Shown here: positions 45,501 to 53,856 of the stretch, in pieces
Layout: every line of letters begins with the position of its first letter
Numbering within the stretch: position 1 is the stretch's first letter
Origin: Alistipes sp.
GTDB lineage: Bacteria; Bacteroidota; Bacteroidia; Bacteroidales; Rikenellaceae
Reading direction: 5' to 3'
NCBI GenBank assembly: GCA_017629035.1
Contig: JAGBXX010000014.1
Location: forward strand, 49,983-113,982
DNA length: 64,000 bases
Program-made: the position numbers and the translations under genes
The notes under the pieces: model-generated
Seen by the model: the letters and a program-made list of their open reading frames with translations, nothing else
The model's database searches: none
What the model was told of the DNA's origin: nothing

Positions 45501-46336
45501 TAAAGAAAATACTCTCAGGCGGATACTTGGTGCTGCTGCTCATCATGCTCTACGCACCTATTGCCATCATAGCCATCTTCTCGTTCACCGAGTCGAAGGT
45601 CTTGGGCAACTGGACAGGCTTCTCTACGGAGCTCTATACATCGCTATTCTCAGGTGGCGTGCGCTACTCGCTGGTCGACGCACTGCAGAATACATTTATC
45701 ATTGCTACTGTCGCAGCGGTGGTATCTACACTTCTGGGTACTATTGCCGCAATTGGCATTCACGACCTGCGCTACGGCAAGCGTCGTGCCATTAACTTTG
45801 TCAACAACATCCCTATCCTCAACCCCGACATCATCACGGGTATCTCACTCTTCTTGCTGTTCGTGTCGTTGGGCATCAGCCAGGGATATATGACTGTTAT
45901 TCTGGCACATATCGCATTCTGTACGCCCTATGTCGTGCTTAGCATCATGCCACGACTTGTGCAGATGAACCCTAATATCTACGAGGCAGCCCTCGACCTT
46001 GGCGCTACGCCTATGCAGGCCATGCGTCGCATTATCATCCCTGAGATTCGTCCAGGCATGATCTCGGGCTTCATCCTCGCATTCACACTCTCTATCGACG
46101 ACTTCGCTGTTACTATCTTCACAAATGGTACCGACGGCCTGCAGACACTCTCGACATATATCTATGCCGATGCTCGCAAGGGTGGTCTTACGCCCGAGCT
46201 CCGTGCACTGTCGACAATCATCCTCATTGTTGTGGTTGTGTTGCTTATCATCGTGAACTACCGCGCCGCACGCCAGGCTAAGCGTGCCGAGGAGCAGCAG
46301 AAGCAGGTAACAATCAAAAACCGTGTACGCCGATGA
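45497..46336 (+). CDS. potC: Polyamine ABC transporter permease PotC
   Basis: Second permease, 279 residues, six membrane helices, with the EAA loop EAALDLGATPMQAMRRIIIP. It overlaps potB and potD by 4 bp each (ATGA), a mark of tightly coupled translation. The C-terminal tail is basic and somewhat extended (RRAEEQQKQ-like, ending NRVRR). Confidence 0.93.
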   Translation: MIKKILSGGYLVLLLIMLYAPIAIIAIFSFTESKVLGNWTGFSTELYTSLFSGGVRYSLVDALQNTFIIATVAAVVSTLLGTIAAIGIHDLRYGKRRAINFVNNIPILNPDIITGISLFLLFVSLGISQGYMTVILAHIAFCTPYVVLSIMPRLVQMNPNIYEAALDLGATPMQAMRRIIIPEIRPGMISGFILAFTLSIDDFAVTIFTNGTDGLQTLSTYIYADARKGGLTPELRALSTIILIVVVVLLIIVNYRAARQAKRAEEQQKQVTIKNRVRR

Positions 46337-47751
46337 AAAAGTTTATTCTACATAGCATAGCCCTTATCGTGGCACTTATGGCTGTGGGTTGTGGTGTTAG
46401 CGATGAGCGTGCCCACACACTCAAGGTCTACAACTGGGGTGACTACATCGACGAGGATCTCATCGCCGAGTTCGAGGAGTGGTACGAGGAGCAGACAGGT
46501 GAGCCTGTGCAGATCATATACCAGACATTCGACATCAACGAGGTTATGCTCGCCAAAATCGAGAACGGCATGGCCGACTTCGACGTGGTATGCCCCTCGG
46601 AGTATATCGTTGAGCGAATGATGCGCAACGAGCTGCTGCAGCCTATCCTCACGCCCGAGTTCGAGAAGGAGATTAACGACAAGGGTATCAACTACTTCAA
46701 CTACGTATCGCCATATATCAAAGAGCAGTTCTCGCTGCTCGAGGCTCCCGAGGGTCAGGACCCTAACGACTATGCCGTGGGTTATATGTGGGGTACGACG
46801 GGTATCTTGTACAACGCCAAGTATGTAACCGAAGAGGAGGCGATGTCGTGGGATCTGATGTTCGACAAGCGTCTGCAGGACAAGATCTTCGTGAAGGATG
46901 CCTTCCGTGATGTATACTCCCCTATTCTCATCTATGCCAAGACCCTCGAGGCGCGCAAGAATGGCACTCTGGGCGAGAACGAGATGCTCGACATTGCGAC
47001 CATTCGTGAGCTTATGTACGACTCTTCGGACGAGTCTATCGCACTTGTCGAGAGCTACCTGAAGCGCATGAAGGAGCTTGTAGCGGGCTGGGAGGCCGAC
47101 TTCGGCAAGGAGATGATGACCCAGGAGAAGGCCTGGATCAACCTCATGTGGAGTGGCGACGCAGTGTGGGCTATCGAGGAGGCTGAGGAGGTCGACGTAG
47201 AGCTCGCATATACCGTTCCTGAGGAGGGCAGCGTGGTGTGGTTCGATGGTTGGGTTATACCTAAGTATGCTGTGAACACACACGCCGCACGCTACTTTAT
47301 CGACTATATGTGTAAGCCTGAGAATGCTATCCGCAATATGGATGCTACGGGCTACGTGAGTGTGGTGACATCGAAGGAGGTTATGGACTATATGTCGAGC
47401 GAGGAGGACTACGACGAGCCTCTGGACCTTAGCTACCTCTTTGTCGACGCTGAGGGTAACCCTATCGAGGGCTCAGATAGCGTATATACCGACCCTGTGT
47501 TGTACCCTTGCCGCACGGTCATCGAGCGTTGCGCCATGATGCACGACTCGGGCAACCGCACCGACAAGATGCTCGAGATGTGGTCGAGAGTCAAGGGCGA
47601 CAACCTCTCAACAGGCATGCTCGTGGGCATTATACTCTTCTTCAGCGTCATGCTCGTATGGGGTGTTGCTCGCAAGATCAACAACTACCGCAAGCGTCAG
47701 GCACACCGCAAGCGCCGACGTCATCAGTATGAGCACAAGACAAAACACTAA
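46333..47751 (+). CDS. potD: Polyamine-binding protein PotD with C-terminal membrane anchor
   Basis: Captures spermidine/putrescine outside the inner membrane. A lipoprotein signal ends AVGC (Cys near 20), followed by the PotD/PotF fold: LKVYNWGDYIDEDLIAEFEE, DVVCPSEYIVERM, GYMWGTTGILYN, NLMWSGDAVWAIEEA. The protein is 472 residues, about 100 longer than typical. The extra C-terminus holds a membrane helix (about 428-446, MLVGIILFFSVMLVWGVA) and a very basic tail (RKRQAHRKRRRHQYEHKTKH). The protein therefore looks anchored twice, by lipid and by a helix with its tail in the cytoplasm. This is unusual for a substrate-binding protein. Confidence 0.92.
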   Translation: MKKFILHSIALIVALMAVGCGVSDERAHTLKVYNWGDYIDEDLIAEFEEWYEEQTGEPVQIIYQTFDINEVMLAKIENGMADFDVVCPSEYIVERMMRNELLQPILTPEFEKEINDKGINYFNYVSPYIKEQFSLLEAPEGQDPNDYAVGYMWGTTGILYNAKYVTEEEAMSWDLMFDKRLQDKIFVKDAFRDVYSPILIYAKTLEARKNGTLGENEMLDIATIRELMYDSSDESIALVESYLKRMKELVAGWEADFGKEMMTQEKAWINLMWSGDAVWAIEEAEEVDVELAYTVPEEGSVVWFDGWVIPKYAVNTHAARYFIDYMCKPENAIRNMDATGYVSVVTSKEVMDYMSSEEDYDEPLDLSYLFVDAEGNPIEGSDSVYTDPVLYPCRTVIERCAMMHDSGNRTDKMLEMWSRVKGDNLSTGMLVGIILFFSVMLVWGVARKINNYRKRQAHRKRRRHQYEHKTKH

Positions 47752-47793
47752 CCAACTATTTATAAACTAAACAATTAATTACAATTATAGACG

Positions 47794-48669
47794 ATGACAA
47801 GAAAGTTTTTCGCACTCTTCCTTGCCACCTTTGCGCTTACAGTCGCTGCGCAGGCAACCACCCCTACCGAAACAGGTAACTCTACCACAACTCTCAAGTC
47901 TGCACTCGCTGCAGAGCAGACAGCCGACGACGAGGATGAGGGTCTATTCTGGTTCGATGCAGGTGCAAACATTGCCTCTAACTACCTTTGGCGTGGTTAC
48001 GACCAGTCATACTCGGGCAAGATGTTCGACCCCTCAATTCAGCCAAGCGTGACATTTGGTCTTGGAGCATTCTACCTCGACCTATGGCTCAATGTGTCGC
48101 CTATGAGCCAGTATCAGGAGTTTGACATGACACTCGGCTTCGACTACAAGAACCTATCTATTACAGTATACGACGTATGGTGTGGTGTGGGCAAGGATTT
48201 CTGGCAGAACGACTTCCTCGATGGTTCGAACCACAACCTCACAGCGACTATCGACTACACATTCTTTGACCGCCTGCGTCTGCACTGGGGTACAACATTT
48301 ATCCACTCTGCCGACTGGCTCTACAACGAGGATGGCTCACGTATGCGCCGTGCCTTCTCATCATACTTCGAGGTGGCATATACTCAGCCTGTTAAGGAGC
48401 TCTTCGACATCAGCTTTACTGCTGGTGCATCGCCATGGACTGGCCCATTCTGGACTGCAGGACCACAGTTGTTCGAGGATGGCGAGTACTTCCTCAACTA
48501 CGACGACAAGAACCCTCCAGTTACGGGCTTCAATGTCACAAACCTCAACATCACACTCTCACGTGAGTTCGAGGCAGGCAGCGTGACATTCCCCGTAGAG
48601 TTGGGCTATACGTTCAACCCAACAACCAAGCGTCACTACGCACTGCTCAAGGCTGGATTCTCGTTCTAG
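47794..48669 (+). CDS. Outer-membrane beta-barrel protein in the pot operon
   Basis: A 291-residue exported protein with a signal peptide (ending near AAQA), an acidic linker (about 25-50) and then amphipathic beta strands to the end (ANIASNYLWRGYDQ, PSVTFGLGAFYLDLWLNVS, DMTLGFDYKNLSITVYDVW, and the last strand HYALLKAGFSF ending in Phe, as in outer-membrane barrels). The S-N-Y-L-W-R-G start resembles the TorF-type putative porin family. It follows potD by 42 nt on the same strand; a role in passing polyamines through the outer membrane is inference. A hairpin follows at 48716. Confidence 0.78.
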   Translation: MTRKFFALFLATFALTVAAQATTPTETGNSTTTLKSALAAEQTADDEDEGLFWFDAGANIASNYLWRGYDQSYSGKMFDPSIQPSVTFGLGAFYLDLWLNVSPMSQYQEFDMTLGFDYKNLSITVYDVWCGVGKDFWQNDFLDGSNHNLTATIDYTFFDRLRLHWGTTFIHSADWLYNEDGSRMRRAFSSYFEVAYTQPVKELFDISFTAGASPWTGPFWTAGPQLFEDGEYFLNYDDKNPPVTGFNVTNLNITLSREFEAGSVTFPVELGYTFNPTTKRHYALLKAGFSF

Positions 48670-48715
48670 CACCGAGCTCAATAGTAATTAGGGCTATCAA
48701 GTCTAAATAGACAAA

Positions 48716-48754
48716 GGTGGCGTATGCGGAAACATCAATTCCGTATACGCCACC
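48716..48754. terminator. Hairpin terminator between the barrel gene and the small repeat protein
   Basis: 15-bp stem GGTGGCGTATGCGGA / TCCGTATACGCCACC with one G-T pair, 9-nt loop. No long T-run on the plus side; on the minus strand a short TTT follows. It probably serves both convergent genes. Confidence 0.6.
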
Positions 48755-48777
48755 TCTACATTATAGGGGGGGCAGTG

Positions 48778-48990
48778 CTATTTCTTACGCAATTTGTCGT
48801 ACTCCTCGACTAAACTATTGCCAAAGTTTACTGCCGAAGACTCGATCTTCTTATAGGTACCAACAACGCCATCTTCAACTGCCTGGTATCCATCAACAAC
48901 ACCCTGCTCCACTCTTTTATAACCATTAACTACACCTGACTCAATACCCTCATAAGTTTTAACGAGTGTCTGCTTAATTTTCTTTGTCAT
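48778..48990 (-). CDS. Small protein of 11-residue amphipathic repeats
   Basis: A 70-residue protein with no signal peptide. Residues 8-51 are four 11-residue units: TLVKTYEGIES, GVVNGYKRVEQ, GVVDGYQAVED, GVVGTYKKIES. This period is typical of extended amphipathic helices that lie on lipid surfaces or form long coiled structures, as in apolipoproteins and synuclein-like or LEA-type proteins. The ends are basic (KKIKQ and DKLRKK). A TACTTTTG box on the minus strand (49034-49041) lies 43 nt upstream. Divergent from an AraC-type gene. I know no function for it. Confidence 0.7.
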   Translation of the reverse strand: MTKKIKQTLVKTYEGIESGVVNGYKRVEQGVVDGYQAVEDGVVGTYKKIESSAVNFGNSLVEEYDKLRKK

Positions 48991-49033
48991 AATCGAACAA
49001 TACTTTTTTTAGTTATTAACTTAGTTTGACGCT

Positions 49034-49041
49034 GCAAAAGT
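49034..49041 (-). promoter_or_regulatory. -7 box TACTTTTG for the small repeat protein
   Basis: Minus-strand match to TAnnTTTG, 43 nt before the ATG at 48990. Confidence 0.55.
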
Positions 49042-49130
49042 ATTGTATATAGTAGAGCTGATAAAGGGATATAGTGCCCAATGATTGGAATGATATTCGT
49101 ATCATTATTGTGGAATTGCACTATTTGCTC

Positions 49131-49138
49131 TACCTTTG
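49131..49138 (+). promoter_or_regulatory. -7 box TACCTTTG for the AraC-type gene
   Basis: Match to the consensus, 45 nt before ATG 49184. It also covers a TTG at 49136 that could otherwise be mistaken for a start codon. Confidence 0.55.
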
Positions 49139-49183
49139 TTGAACAAAAGGAACATTATTCCAATAAATACGAATATTACGACA

Positions 49184-50062
49184 ATGACACTTTCTAAACT
49201 GCTAAGACAATTCATAGGCAATAGCAACATCCAGACATACGTTATTGAGGACCACTTTGCCATTATTGAGAACCCGGTATTTTCTATTCTACCAAATCAC
49301 CCCTATCGTAATCCGTTGGTGGTAGCAGTATACTGCACATCAGGTGTAGGTAAGGGGCGTGTTAATACCAATATATACGATTTGCAGCGCCACAGCATGA
49401 TGATTGTCTTGCCTGGGCAGATAACCGAATTGATAGACTTAAGCGATGACTTTCAGGCTACCTATATCGTAATGTCCGAGGAGTTCGTGTCGAGCTTGGG
49501 TATAGGCAACACATTCTCTCTTAACAGCATAGTCGCAGCACATCCGCAAACTGCACTTCAAGATAGGGCTCAAGAGGCACTGGAGAGCTATATATCAATG
49601 TGTCGAAACCTTATACCTATCGAGAACAACCCTAACCGTCTGGAGATTTTGCAACTACTAACAAAAGCCTTTTTTCTGGGCTTTGGATACTTCATGCACG
49701 ACACAACTCATAAGACAGGCTCCCGAAACGAGGAGCTGACAAACACGTTTATCAAACTTGTAGAACAAAACTATACAGAGCACCGCGAGTTAAGTTTCTA
49801 CGCCGAGAGATTAAATCTCACAACTAAGCACCTATCAAGAGTGGTTAAGGAGACCAGTGGCAAGAGTGCAATGGAGTGGATCGAAAAACATGTTATACTA
49901 GATGCAATATCGCAACTGCTATCGTCAAACATTAGTGTCAAGGAGATAGCTTATCGACTAAACTTCCCCTCACAATCCTGTTTTGGAAAATACTTTAATA
50001 GAGTTGTGGGAGTATCGCCCTCAACTTACAGAGAGCAACACTCCACACAGGGATCGTGCTAA
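49184..50062 (+). CDS. AraC-family transcriptional regulator
   Basis: A 292-residue regulator. The N-terminal 170 residues look like a cupin-type sensing domain (HSMMIVLPGQITELIDLSDDF). The C-terminal 100 residues hold the two helix-turn-helix units of AraC: LSFYAERLNLTTKHLSRVVKE and VKEIAYRLNFPSQSCFGKYFN with VVGVSPSTYRE. I start at ATG 49184; the apparent earlier TTG lies in the promoter box. Divergent from the small repeat protein and convergent with an MFS transporter. Target genes unknown; the neighbours are candidates. Its base composition is AT-richer than average. Confidence 0.88.
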   Translation: MTLSKLLRQFIGNSNIQTYVIEDHFAIIENPVFSILPNHPYRNPLVVAVYCTSGVGKGRVNTNIYDLQRHSMMIVLPGQITELIDLSDDFQATYIVMSEEFVSSLGIGNTFSLNSIVAAHPQTALQDRAQEALESYISMCRNLIPIENNPNRLEILQLLTKAFFLGFGYFMHDTTHKTGSRNEELTNTFIKLVEQNYTEHRELSFYAERLNLTTKHLSRVVKETSGKSAMEWIEKHVILDAISQLLSSNISVKEIAYRLNFPSQSCFGKYFNRVVGVSPSTYREQHSTQGSC

Positions 50063-50105
50063 ACGACTGATTATTTGCACTTAAAACTCAGGGCGTAAGC
50101 AACCT

Positions 50106-51317
50106 TTAAGCTAAGCGGTGCTTGTGGAAATGGGGTGTGACGACACGTGAGAAGAATATCAGTGCCACGACAACAAGCGCTGCGCCAATCATATAGCAGT
50201 ACGAGTAGTCATACTCCGAGATATATCCTCCAAGCAACATACCCGCACCAATACCGACATCCCAGCCAGTGAGATAGGTGGCGTTGGCCGTAGCACGACG
50301 AGTGTGTGGGGCAAGGTTGATAAAGAGGGTGTTATAGGCAGGGAACATGGTGCCATAGCCGTAGCCAAAGAGGAAGGCTGTAACGAAATAGGTGATATAA
50401 CCCGCAACAATGCTCCACGATGCTACTGTCGAGAGCAGAGCCTCGCCCATAGCGCCCATAAAGGCGATTACGATACCAGTGGTGATTGTCTCGGTGATAT
50501 ATCCACGATCCACACGCTTGCCCGAGTTAAGACGTGAGGCGATGAGTCCTGCGGCCATGACCGTAAAGAACAAACCGGCATTCTGCTTGATACCCGCCGA
50601 GTCGGCATACATAGCCATATAACTTGTCGTCATGCCATAAGGTATGGCGAGCATGAAGAAGGCTATGCAGGCACGAATACCCTCCTTGAGAAAGAATCTG
50701 TCGACCGAGAGTTTGAACTCCTTGAGTGGGGCGAGCTCACGGCGAGGCACACGCACAAAGGCTCCGAGCGTGAGGCCCACGATGCCCGTAACAAGCGACG
50801 TGAGGAAGAGGAGCGTATAGCTTCCTGACGAGATAACGAAGAGACCTACCATAGGGCCAAAGGCCATGGCGAGGTTGTTCGTTACGCCATAGTATCCAAG
50901 ACCTTCGCCACGGCGTGACGAGGGCATAACATCGATAACAAGGGTATTACCTGCGGTAGTAAGCATACCGAAGCTAAAGCCGTGGAATACTCGCAGGAGT
51001 ATGAACAACATGAGCGACTGGGTGATAAAGAAGTAGCCCGTGAACGAGAGCACAAAGATGGCATAAGAGACGATATATACCTTTTTGCGAGGCAGCGCAT
51101 CGGCCACAAAGCCCGTCATGGGTCGTACGCTAAGCACGGCGATGACATAGCACGAGAGCACCACGCCGACAAGAGCTGGGGATATGGCGAATGTATCTCT
51201 TAGATACAACGGCAGCGTGGGCACCAGAATAAAGAACGAAAACGACATCATAAATGCCGCAATACACGTGAATATGTAGTCACGTGTAAAGAGTCTATCC
51301 TGCTTTACATCTATCAT
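50106..51317 (-). CDS. MFS transporter
   Basis: A 403-residue major-facilitator protein with 12 predicted membrane helices. The motif A loop between helices 2 and 3 is seen as GFVADALPRKKVYI, and the start is FTCIAAFMMSFSFFILVPTLPLYLRD. The type is close to AraJ/YfcJ-like sugar or drug exporters; the substrate cannot be told. Promoter box TAATTTTG on the minus strand at 51356-51363. It is convergent with the AraC-type gene and divergent from purC. Confidence 0.88.
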   Translation of the reverse strand: MIDVKQDRLFTRDYIFTCIAAFMMSFSFFILVPTLPLYLRDTFAISPALVGVVLSCYVIAVLSVRPMTGFVADALPRKKVYIVSYAIFVLSFTGYFFITQSLMLFILLRVFHGFSFGMLTTAGNTLVIDVMPSSRRGEGLGYYGVTNNLAMAFGPMVGLFVISSGSYTLLFLTSLVTGIVGLTLGAFVRVPRRELAPLKEFKLSVDRFFLKEGIRACIAFFMLAIPYGMTTSYMAMYADSAGIKQNAGLFFTVMAAGLIASRLNSGKRVDRGYITETITTGIVIAFMGAMGEALLSTVASWSIVAGYITYFVTAFLFGYGYGTMFPAYNTLFINLAPHTRRATANATYLTGWDVGIGAGMLLGGYISEYDYSYCYMIGAALVVVALIFFSRVVTPHFHKHRLA

Positions 51318-51355
51318 AGTTGTGCAATAATCAAGATTTAGGAATAATGGTAATA

Positions 51356-51363
51356 CAAAATTA
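51356..51363 (-). promoter_or_regulatory. -7 box TAATTTTG for the MFS gene
   Basis: Minus-strand match, 38 nt before the ATG at 51317. Confidence 0.45.
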
Positions 51364-51375
51364 GGAAAAATTTAT

Positions 51376-51383
51376 TATTTTTG
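51376..51383 (+). promoter_or_regulatory. -7 box TATTTTTG for purC
   Basis: Plus-strand match, 55 nt before the ATG at 51439, only 12 nt from the divergent MFS box. Confidence 0.55.
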
Positions 51384-51438
51384 CACTGATATTAGATAAA
51401 TTACACATTGTGTTCTGCAAAATCCAAAATTAAAATAT

Positions 51439-52383
51439 ATGAACGCTATCGTAAAAAACAACTTCGAGTTTGAGGGCCAGAAGGGCCACTACGTAGGTAA
51501 GGTACGTGACGTATACAACATCAACGACGACTACCTTGTAATGGTCGTATCAGACCGTATTTCAGCATTCGACGTAGTGCTCCCTAAGGGTATTCCTTTC
51601 AAGGGCCAGGTGCTCAACCAGATTGCAGCTAAGTTCCTCGACGCTACTACCGACATCCTTCCTAACTGGAAGATCGGTGTGCCAGATCCTATGGTTACAG
51701 TAGGTCACCGCTGCGAGCCTTACAAGGTCGAGATGGTTATCCGTGGTTACCTCTCAGGCCATGCATGGCGTGAGTACAAGGCTGGCAAGCGCACAATCTG
51801 TGGCGTAGCTATGCCTGAGGGTATGGTCGAGAACCAGAAGTTCCCAGAGCCTATCATCACCCCTACAACTAAGGCTGACGAGGGTCACGACGAGGATATC
51901 TCTAAGGAGGAGATCATCGCTCAGGGCCTCGTGTCACGCGAGGAGTACGAGCAGTTGGAGAAGTACACACGTGCTATCTTCCAGCGTGGTACTGAGATTG
52001 CAGAGAAGATGGGTCTTATTCTCGTAGATACTAAGTATGAGTTTGGTAAGAAGAATGGCGTGATCTACCTCATGGACGAGATTCACACCCCTGACTCATC
52101 ACGCTACTTCTACAAGGAGGGCTACGAGGAGCGTCTTGCAGCAGGCCAGAAGCAGAAGCAGCTCTCTAAGGAGTTCGTTCGTGAGTGGTTGATGGAGAAT
52201 GGTTTCCAGGGCCAGGAGGGTCAGCAGGTGCCAGAGATGACCGAGGAGGTTGTAAACGGTATCACTGAGCGCTACATCGAGCTCTTCGAGGCAGTTACTG
52301 GCGACAAGTTCGTACGTGCCGAGGATGAGGATGTTGAGAAGCGTATCGAGCGCAACGTTGCTGAGTACCTCAAGACATTGTAA
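51439..52383 (+). CDS. purC: SAICAR synthase PurC
   Basis: Joins aspartate to CAIR in purine synthesis, cytoplasmic. The 314-residue protein shows the family sequence [30 protein letters not shown] at the N-terminus, [19 protein letters not shown], and the nucleotide/metal region [32 protein letters not shown]. This longer form is the type usual in Bacteroidota. No other pur gene is adjacent. A terminator follows at 52411. Confidence 0.96.
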   Translation: MNAIVKNNFEFEGQKGHYVGKVRDVYNINDDYLVMVVSDRISAFDVVLPKGIPFKGQVLNQIAAKFLDATTDILPNWKIGVPDPMVTVGHRCEPYKVEMVIRGYLSGHAWREYKAGKRTICGVAMPEGMVENQKFPEPIITPTTKADEGHDEDISKEEIIAQGLVSREEYEQLEKYTRAIFQRGTEIAEKMGLILVDTKYEFGKKNGVIYLMDEIHTPDSSRYFYKEGYEERLAAGQKQKQLSKEFVREWLMENGFQGQEGQQVPEMTEEVVNGITERYIELFEAVTGDKFVRAEDEDVEKRIERNVAEYLKTL

Positions 52384-52410
52384 TATCGGGCTTTAAGCCA
52401 CACTTACAAC

Positions 52411-52448
52411 AAGAGCGTGTTCGACCAAGGACACGCTCTTCTTAATTT
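52411..52448 (+). terminator. Rho-independent terminator of purC
   Basis: Perfect 10-bp stem AAGAGCGTGT / ACACGCTCTT (52411-52420, 52431-52440) with a 10-nt loop and a T-rich tail. Confidence 0.82.
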
Positions 52449-52469
52449 TATCAACTCCTCAACCACACA

Positions 52470-52501
52470 AAAAAAACTACCGACAGTCATGCTGCCGGTA
52501 G
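52470..52501 (-). terminator. Rho-independent terminator of hpf
   Basis: Hairpin CTACCGACAG / CTGCCGGTAG type (52477-52501), followed on the minus strand by a run of seven or more T. It serves the minus-strand hpf transcript. Confidence 0.78.
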
Positions 52502-52573
52502 CTATTATGTGAGCACGAATTTTGAGCGGCTTAGAGTCGTCCTTTGCACTCAGTTTTGAATTGGATTAGTATC

Positions 52574-52873
52574 TTACTTTTCGAACTTAGCCTTAGCCTT
52601 CTCAAGCTGACGCTTGATAATATCCATAGAGTTGTCGATAGCCTCCTCGAATGTGAAGGCACGCTCCTCAACACGAATATCGCCGCCTGGGACACGGAGC
52701 GAAACAACAACTACCTTATTGCCCTTCTCTGAATCGGGATCAAGGCGCAAAACGACCTCTACATCACCCGCTCTCTCATCGACAAAGCGATCCAATCTAT
52801 CCATCTTCTTCTGAATAAAGTCAAGCAGAGGCTGGCCTGCATCGAATTTCACTGACTGAATCTGTACGTTCAT
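52574..52873 (-). CDS. hpf: Ribosome hibernation promoting factor (HPF/RaiA)
   Basis: A 99-residue short-form protein that binds idle ribosomes and stops translation under stress. The sequence has the beta-alpha-beta-beta-beta-alpha fold: MNVQIQSVKFDAGQPLLDFIQKK, a central basic/acidic strand pair (VVVVSLRVPGGDIRVEE) and the C-terminal helix AIDNSMDIIKRQLEKAKAKF. It lies 65 nt downstream of xerC on the same strand and ends in a terminator. Confidence 0.93.
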   Translation of the reverse strand: MNVQIQSVKFDAGQPLLDFIQKKMDRLDRFVDERAGDVEVVLRLDPDSEKGNKVVVVSLRVPGGDIRVEERAFTFEEAIDNSMDIIKRQLEKAKAKFEK

Positions 52874-52938
52874 AGGTCAAAAGTATTAAGTTTATATATA
52901 GTGCAGGACGAACGCTGCCGTCCCGCTGTCCGCCATAT

Positions 52939-53853
52939 CTACTCGTCGCTACGCTCACGGGGGTGTGCCGAGGTATATATCTCTCTAAGACGCTCCACGT
53001 TGGTGTGGGTATAGACCTGAGTAGCCTTCAAAGAACTATGTCCGAGGAGCTCCTGGATCTCACGAAGATCAGCACCCTCGTTGAGCAGATGCGTTGCAAA
53101 CGTGTGGCGCAAGACGTGTGGCGAGGTTTTGCCCTGAATGCCAGCGCCTTTGAGCACTCTATCGACAATACGCTGCAGAGTACGCTGACTCAAACGCTCC
53201 TGTTTCTTTGATAAAATTAGTGCTTTTTTTTGACCTATGCAAATATTTTGCGAAGAATTTTGACTAAAATACTTTTTTAATATTTTGGCCACGGAGCCCA
53301 ACAAAGGTACTATACGCTCCTTGCGGCCCTTACCTAAAATGCGTATATGGCTGAAATCTGCCGCTATATCCTCACGGTTGGCATTGGCAAGCTCCGAGAG
53401 TCGAAGGCCCGTGGTGTAGAATAGCACCACGACAACAGCATCACGCATACGCTCCAGGTCATCAGAGTGCAGATCCTGACGAAGCATCTCAACAAGTTGC
53501 ATCATACGGCTATCTGCAACAAAGACAGGCAGCCTGCGTGAGGTCTTGAGCGAGCTAAGCGAGGTGACAACATCACGACTCACGAGCTTATGTACTAACA
53601 TCCAGTGCCAGAATGTACGCAGCGAGGCCATAGCCCTATTTACCGACTGGGGCTTGAGCTTGCGCTCCTCAACAAGATATATCATCCACTCCTCGACATC
53701 CTCACGAAGGATAGCCTCGGGGGCGAAATGTTCGAAATCGGTATGAAGAAACGAGAGAAAATCGGTGATGTCACGGCGGTAGTTACGCACCGTGAGGGGT
53801 GAGTATCTACGCTCGGCTTCGAGCCATAGTATGAAATCATCGACTGCTGACAT
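52939..53853 (-). CDS. xerC: Tyrosine recombinase XerC
   Basis: Resolves chromosome dimers at dif sites. The 304-residue protein has the SAM-like N-terminal domain (about 1-90) and the catalytic domain with Arg 151 (TTGLRLSEL), Lys 175 (LGKGRKER), His 246 and Arg 249 (SPHVLRHTFATH), His 272 (LGHSSLKATQVYTH) and Tyr 281. Residues about 190-218 (bases 53202-53286) are encoded by very AT-rich codons, unlike the rest. It is 3 nt downstream of an exported-protein gene. Confidence 0.92.
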   Translation of the reverse strand: MSAVDDFILWLEAERRYSPLTVRNYRRDITDFLSFLHTDFEHFAPEAILREDVEEWMIYLVEERKLKPQSVNRAMASLRTFWHWMLVHKLVSRDVVTSLSSLKTSRRLPVFVADSRMMQLVEMLRQDLHSDDLERMRDAVVVVLFYTTGLRLSELANANREDIAADFSHIRILGKGRKERIVPLLGSVAKILKKYFSQNSSQNICIGQKKALILSKKQERLSQRTLQRIVDRVLKGAGIQGKTSPHVLRHTFATHLLNEGADLREIQELLGHSSLKATQVYTHTNVERLREIYTSAHPRERSDE

Positions 53854-53856
53854 AGG

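Noticed and set aside
46348-47283. Long open frame (311 codons) on the minus strand inside potD
   Set aside because: It lies fully opposite a clear PotD gene and has no family motif; the strong GAG/CTC codon bias of the host leaves long antisense frames open.
49136-49183. TTG start 16 codons upstream for the AraC-type gene
   Set aside because: The TTG lies inside the TACCTTTG promoter box, so it would not be transcribed; ATG 49184 used.
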